64,000 bases of DNA from assembly GCA_031296935.1 (NCBI GenBank), contig JAVDPD010000005.1, positions 186,001-250,000 of the forward strand, given 5' to 3'. This document shows positions 62,087-64,000 of the stretch, piece after piece (positions within the stretch are counted from its first letter, which is position 1; the number at the start of each line of letters is the position of its first letter). Under the pieces are notes generated by a model, which saw only the letters and a program-made list of their open reading frames with translations, was not told where the DNA came from and searched no databases. This stretch comes from Cerasicoccus maritimus (GTDB lineage Bacteria; Verrucomicrobiota; Verrucomicrobiia; Opitutales; Cerasicoccaceae). The position numbers and the translations under genes are program-made.

Positions 62087-62115
62087 AAGCCGTCGGGGTT
62101 ATCCGGCGGCTTTTT
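62087..62115 (+). terminator. rho-independent terminator of the Lys-rich-tail gene
   Basis: AAGCCGTCGG, short loop, CCGGCGGCTTTTT. One G-T mismatch in the stem and a five-T run. It starts 28 bases after the stop codon. Confidence 0.8.
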
Positions 62116-62136
62116 ACATGTGCTGATCAACCACTG

Positions 62137-62243
62137 GGTAGGGACGGTTGCCCTCAACCGTCCGTTGCGGCGAAATGGATGCGCGTTCCATTGCCATAAC
62201 CATGTGGATGAAACGCGGACGGTTGAGGGCAACCGTCCCTACC
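62137..62243. repeat. inverted repeat with perfect 28-bp arms
   Basis: Left arm starts GGTAGGGACGGTTGCCCTCA (62137-62164), right arm 62216-62243 is its exact reverse complement; 51 bases between. The outer words GTAGGGACGG / CCGTCCCTAC resemble common intergenic mobile repeats. Likely a REP or small non-autonomous element. Confidence 0.75.
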
Positions 62244-62371
62244 TTGTGGTTGTTAAATAAACGGTGGGGTATTGAGGCGGATGCTAGTGGATGATATCAC
62301 CTGCCTCGTAGCCCATTATGCCATTGTTATGGAGCAACACAGGGTCGATAAGTCTGTCCATGTCCATTACC

Positions 62372-62451
62372 TTATACCTTTTCTCGGTTAAATTGAGACA
62401 CTGAAACAAGTATAGTGCTCAATATCTTAATTTAACCGAGAAAAGGTATAA
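62372..62451. repeat. inverted repeat with perfect 23-bp arms
   Basis: TTATACCTTTTCTCGGTTAA and three more bases (62372-62394) are inverted exactly at 62429-62451, around a 34-base AT-rich spacer. Ends resemble paired transposon ends without cargo. No direct flanking duplication visible. Confidence 0.7.
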
Positions 62452-62578
62452 CCGCAACACTTGTCAAACCGCAATCTTTCGGTCGGGCGTAAGTTGCATG
62501 GATTGCAACAGCTGAGAGGTCGCCGCTGCTGGAGGGCAATGTTTCGTCGTTGCCGCAACCTACTGGTATGCTTAGTGG

Positions 62579-62616
62579 CCAGCGTCCCGATGGACCGGTG
62601 GATTGGCTGGAGGGCT
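62579..62616 (+). repeat. REP-like double hairpin, copy 4 (partial)
   Basis: CCAGCGTCCCGATGG, ACCGGTGGATT, then GCTGGAGGGC. The first hairpin is kept with a changed base; the second hairpin has been replaced. Confidence 0.55.
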
Positions 62617-62618
62617 AG

Positions 62619-62710
62619 GCTCCGTCATCGCCGTTGCGTCTTCCGTAGCACGGGTGTCCCCGCCAGTGCTACTTATTGCGAGTACTCCGGCGCAACGGCG
62701 ATGACGGAGC
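62619..62710. repeat. hairpin with perfect 20-bp arms
   Basis: GCTCCGTCATCGCCGTTGCG (62619-62638) and its exact reverse complement (62691-62710), with an inner pair GTAGCAC ... GTGCTAC-like words. Directly follows REP copy 4. Confidence 0.65.
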
Positions 62711-62728
62711 TCGCTCTCCAGTGCAGGT

Positions 62729-62839
62729 GGCTGTTCCTAGCTTAGGCATTGCCAATTCCTCGCCGAGGATCTGGCAGTTCCTGCCCGAGGAACTGGTAAT
62801 TCCTAACCGAGGAACTGACGGTTCCTAACCGAGAAACTG
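62729..62839. repeat. tandem array of five 22-23-bp units
   Basis: Units begin at 62729, 62751, 62774, 62796 and 62818. The core of each is TTCCT, five or six bases, AGGAA or similar, ending in ACTG; the best unit is GTAATTCCTAACCGAGGAAC plus TG. Palindromic cores recall the arrays at 29313 and 55488. The period of 22 is not a multiple of three. Confidence 0.7.
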
Positions 62840-62928
62840 GCTGTGAGCTGGCGATGGCAATGATTTCCCCGCGCGTCGCCCAGTTCTTTGGATTCAACCT
62901 GATGGCTGGGGACTTCTGCGGAGGCCTT

Positions 62929-63159
62929 TTAGGAGTCAGTTTGGAGCTCGGGAAAGGTTTTTGGGATGCGCGTTTTCCAATCCCAAACCGCGCTGACTCG
63001 CGGGCTCCATCCGCCTGTCTTAGGCTTGTCGGCGGAGAGGTCGGTGTTGTCCCAGAGCGAAGGATGCGGCGACCTCTTGCTGCCAAACACCGTGACTACC
63101 TTATGCTTGAGCACAAACTCGGTCGCTTCTTCGAAAGTCTTCATGCGAGCACAATTCAT
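62929..63159 (-). pseudogene. possible truncated gene fragment
   Basis: From ATG 63159 the frame encodes 76 residues (MNCARMKTFEEATEFVLKHK ... VWDWKTRIPKTFPELQTDS) that look like part of a soluble protein: helix FEEATEFVLKHK, a strand VVTVFGS, and SLWDNTD and AVWDWKTRIPK segments. It then stops, just before the palindromic array, and a plausible continuation lies in another frame. I could not identify the family. It could be a short real gene, a truncated gene or chance. Confidence 0.35.
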
Positions 63160-63387
63160 GGTAATGGTTTCATCTTGTTTTTCTGACGCTAAGAGTCGTT
63201 GAGTGTCATGGCACGCCGGTGGGTGATGAGTGAAGGATCGGCTCAATCTATGAAAAATGGGAATGTTAACAATTTCATGATCTCATGTTTTTTTCTTGTA
63301 ATGCATGGTTTGAGTGATAGCAAATTATCACGAATCAATCTTTTAGTATTGAGGTTCACGAATTAACCCCAGAGTAAAGGACCTAGT

Positions 63388-64000
63388 ATGCCCCGCTTTT
63401 ATTTTGTTGTTACATGCCGTACAATCGGCATTTTTTTAAGCCTATTGTTGGGAATGTTCACAAATGCTTATGCGGCTGATCCCAATGAGTTTGAAGTGAT
63501 CAACTATGATTTGGGTAATAACGGCGTGAATATGTATGGTCGCCTATTTGTCCCTGATAATTATGATAGTGCGCAGTCTTATCCATTAGTTATCTCGCTA
63601 CATGGTCTAGGGGAATACGGCACGGATAACGCTGATCAGGTCAATGGGAACATTGATAATCTGCTAGCTGCGGCAAAAAGCCATGACTTCTTCCTCTACG
63701 CGCCACAGTCTGCTACGCAGGGGTGGGATCTTGAAAAGATGGATGCAATCATGCGGATGGCTGGCCAGATTTCTCAAGCTTACTCGGTGGATCTTGACCG
63801 GGTGTATACCACAGGACTGTCGAATGGGGGCGCCGGTGCTTACACAATGTTATCCAACTATACTCAGGCTTTCGCAGCAGGTGTCGCTATTTGCGGAAAT
63901 ACGGGCAGTGCGACTGACAATTCAAAATTAATCCAAGTTCCCTTGTGGATTTTTCATGCGATTGATGATCACACTGAAAATAATGTGACCTATTCTCGTG
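63388..64000 (+). CDS. secreted alpha/beta hydrolase (esterase/LpqC-like), 3' end outside window
   Basis: At least 204 codons, running past the window end. The ATG at 63388 follows AAAGGA with suitable spacing. Signal peptide (GIFLSLLLGMFTNAYA), then a beta-rich start and the alpha/beta-hydrolase core: SYPLVISLHGLGEYG (oxyanion region), FFLYAPQSATQGWD, the nucleophile elbow GLSNGG, and LWIFHAIDDH with a likely catalytic Asp. This fits the peptidase/esterase group related to polyhydroxybutyrate depolymerase and LpqC. Periplasmic or extracellular. The gene is markedly more AT-rich than most of the window, which may mean recent transfer. Confidence 0.85.
   Translation, partial: MPRFYFVVTCRTIGIFLSLLLGMFTNAYAADPNEFEVINYDLGNNGVNMYGRLFVPDNYDSAQSYPLVISLHGLGEYGTDNADQVNGNIDNLLAAAKSHDFFLYAPQSATQGWDLEKMDAIMRMAGQISQAYSVDLDRVYTTGLSNGGAGAYTMLSNYTQAFAAGVAICGNTGSATDNSKLIQVPLWIFHAIDDHTENNVTYSR

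Larger units (their letters stand above)
62060..63387. other. 1.33-kb region dense in palindromic repeats
   Basis: Holds, in order, a terminator (62087), a 28-bp-arm repeat (62137), a 23-bp-arm repeat (62372), REP copy 4 (62579), a 20-bp-arm hairpin (62619), and a 22-bp tandem array (62729-62839). A possible broken gene is at 62929-63159. The last 140 bp before the hydrolase are AT-rich and likely hold its promoter. Confidence 0.6.

Noticed and set aside
62461..62745. 94-aa frame in the repeat cluster
   Set aside because: It runs through two hairpin elements and has Arg/Cys/Trp-rich chance composition.

Overview
The window looks like chromosomal DNA of a Gram-negative Verrucomicrobiota bacterium, probably class Opitutae (Puniceicoccales-like). 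This is inferred from the mix of genes, not from a marker gene: a PEP-CTERM protein, OprB-type porin, LolA-like periplasmic proteins, GH78 rhamnosidase, cytoplasmic-looking sulfatases, a GPH sugar symporter, citramalate synthase, a DUF2126 transglutaminase and a histone-H1-like Lys/Ala tail protein. Clear Shine-Dalgarno sites are rare. I saw no rRNA, tRNA, CRISPR array, transposase or phage gene.

Layout. 1-4.5 kb: alpha-L-rhamnosidase, an unknown helical protein and a HugZ-like protein with a perfect palindrome at its start. 5.2-10.7 kb: a GAF-fused secretion/pilus ATPase (GspE/PilB type), then the mreB-mreC-mreD shape operon, which carries a miniature inverted-repeat element between mreB and mreC. 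10.8-15.5 kb: a secreted unknown protein, a small membrane protein, a PEP-CTERM protein, thrS and a DUF3313 lipoprotein. 15.5-23.2 kb: a complete fructose PTS locus (LacI-type repressor, EIIA-HPr-EI fusion, 1-phosphofructokinase, EIIBC, carbohydrate porin) with matching LacI-type operators. 23.5-31.7 kb: ABC-F ATPase, a MORN-like protein with a Cys/Gly tail, a hybrid histidine kinase, a TPR membrane protein and a coiled-coil protein. 31.8-37 kb: GPH symporter, the hflX operon, and a glycosyltransferase bracketed by two copies of the miniature element. 38.5-48.9 kb: SASA-type esterase, cimA, a LolA-like protein, two small anchored proteins, and a probable operon of SDR, renalase-like oxidase, EamA and hisS. 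49.1-52.6 kb: two sulfatases divergent from a ThuA-like gene. 52.7-57 kb: a SpoU-like protein, a DUF1294 protein, a BaiN/HI0933 flavoprotein and an AraC regulator. 57.2-62.1 kb: DUF2126 transglutaminase and the Lys-rich-tail protein. 62.1-63.4 kb: a dense cluster of palindromic repeats. 63.4-64 kb: start of a secreted alpha/beta hydrolase that runs off the window.

Theme. Many genes serve sugar and polysaccharide use: rhamnosidase, sulfatases, acetylesterase, ThuA-like protein, GPH symporter, and fructose uptake from the outer-membrane porin to fructose-1,6-bisphosphate. The best-supported regulatory circuit is the fructose one, where near-identical 14-bp operators sit before the PTS operon and across the start codon of the porin gene.

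The most unusual content is non-coding: (a) a 264-bp TA-flanked element with about 34-bp inverted ends; (b) a second inverted-repeat family; (c) a REP-like double-hairpin family, two of whose four copies sit between convergent genes; (d) an 11-cytosine element present twice; and (e) three separate degenerate tandem arrays with periods of 21, 22 and 23 bp and palindromic cores. Two of those periods are not multiples of three, so those arrays are unlikely to encode repeat peptides. All repeat boundaries were found by eye.
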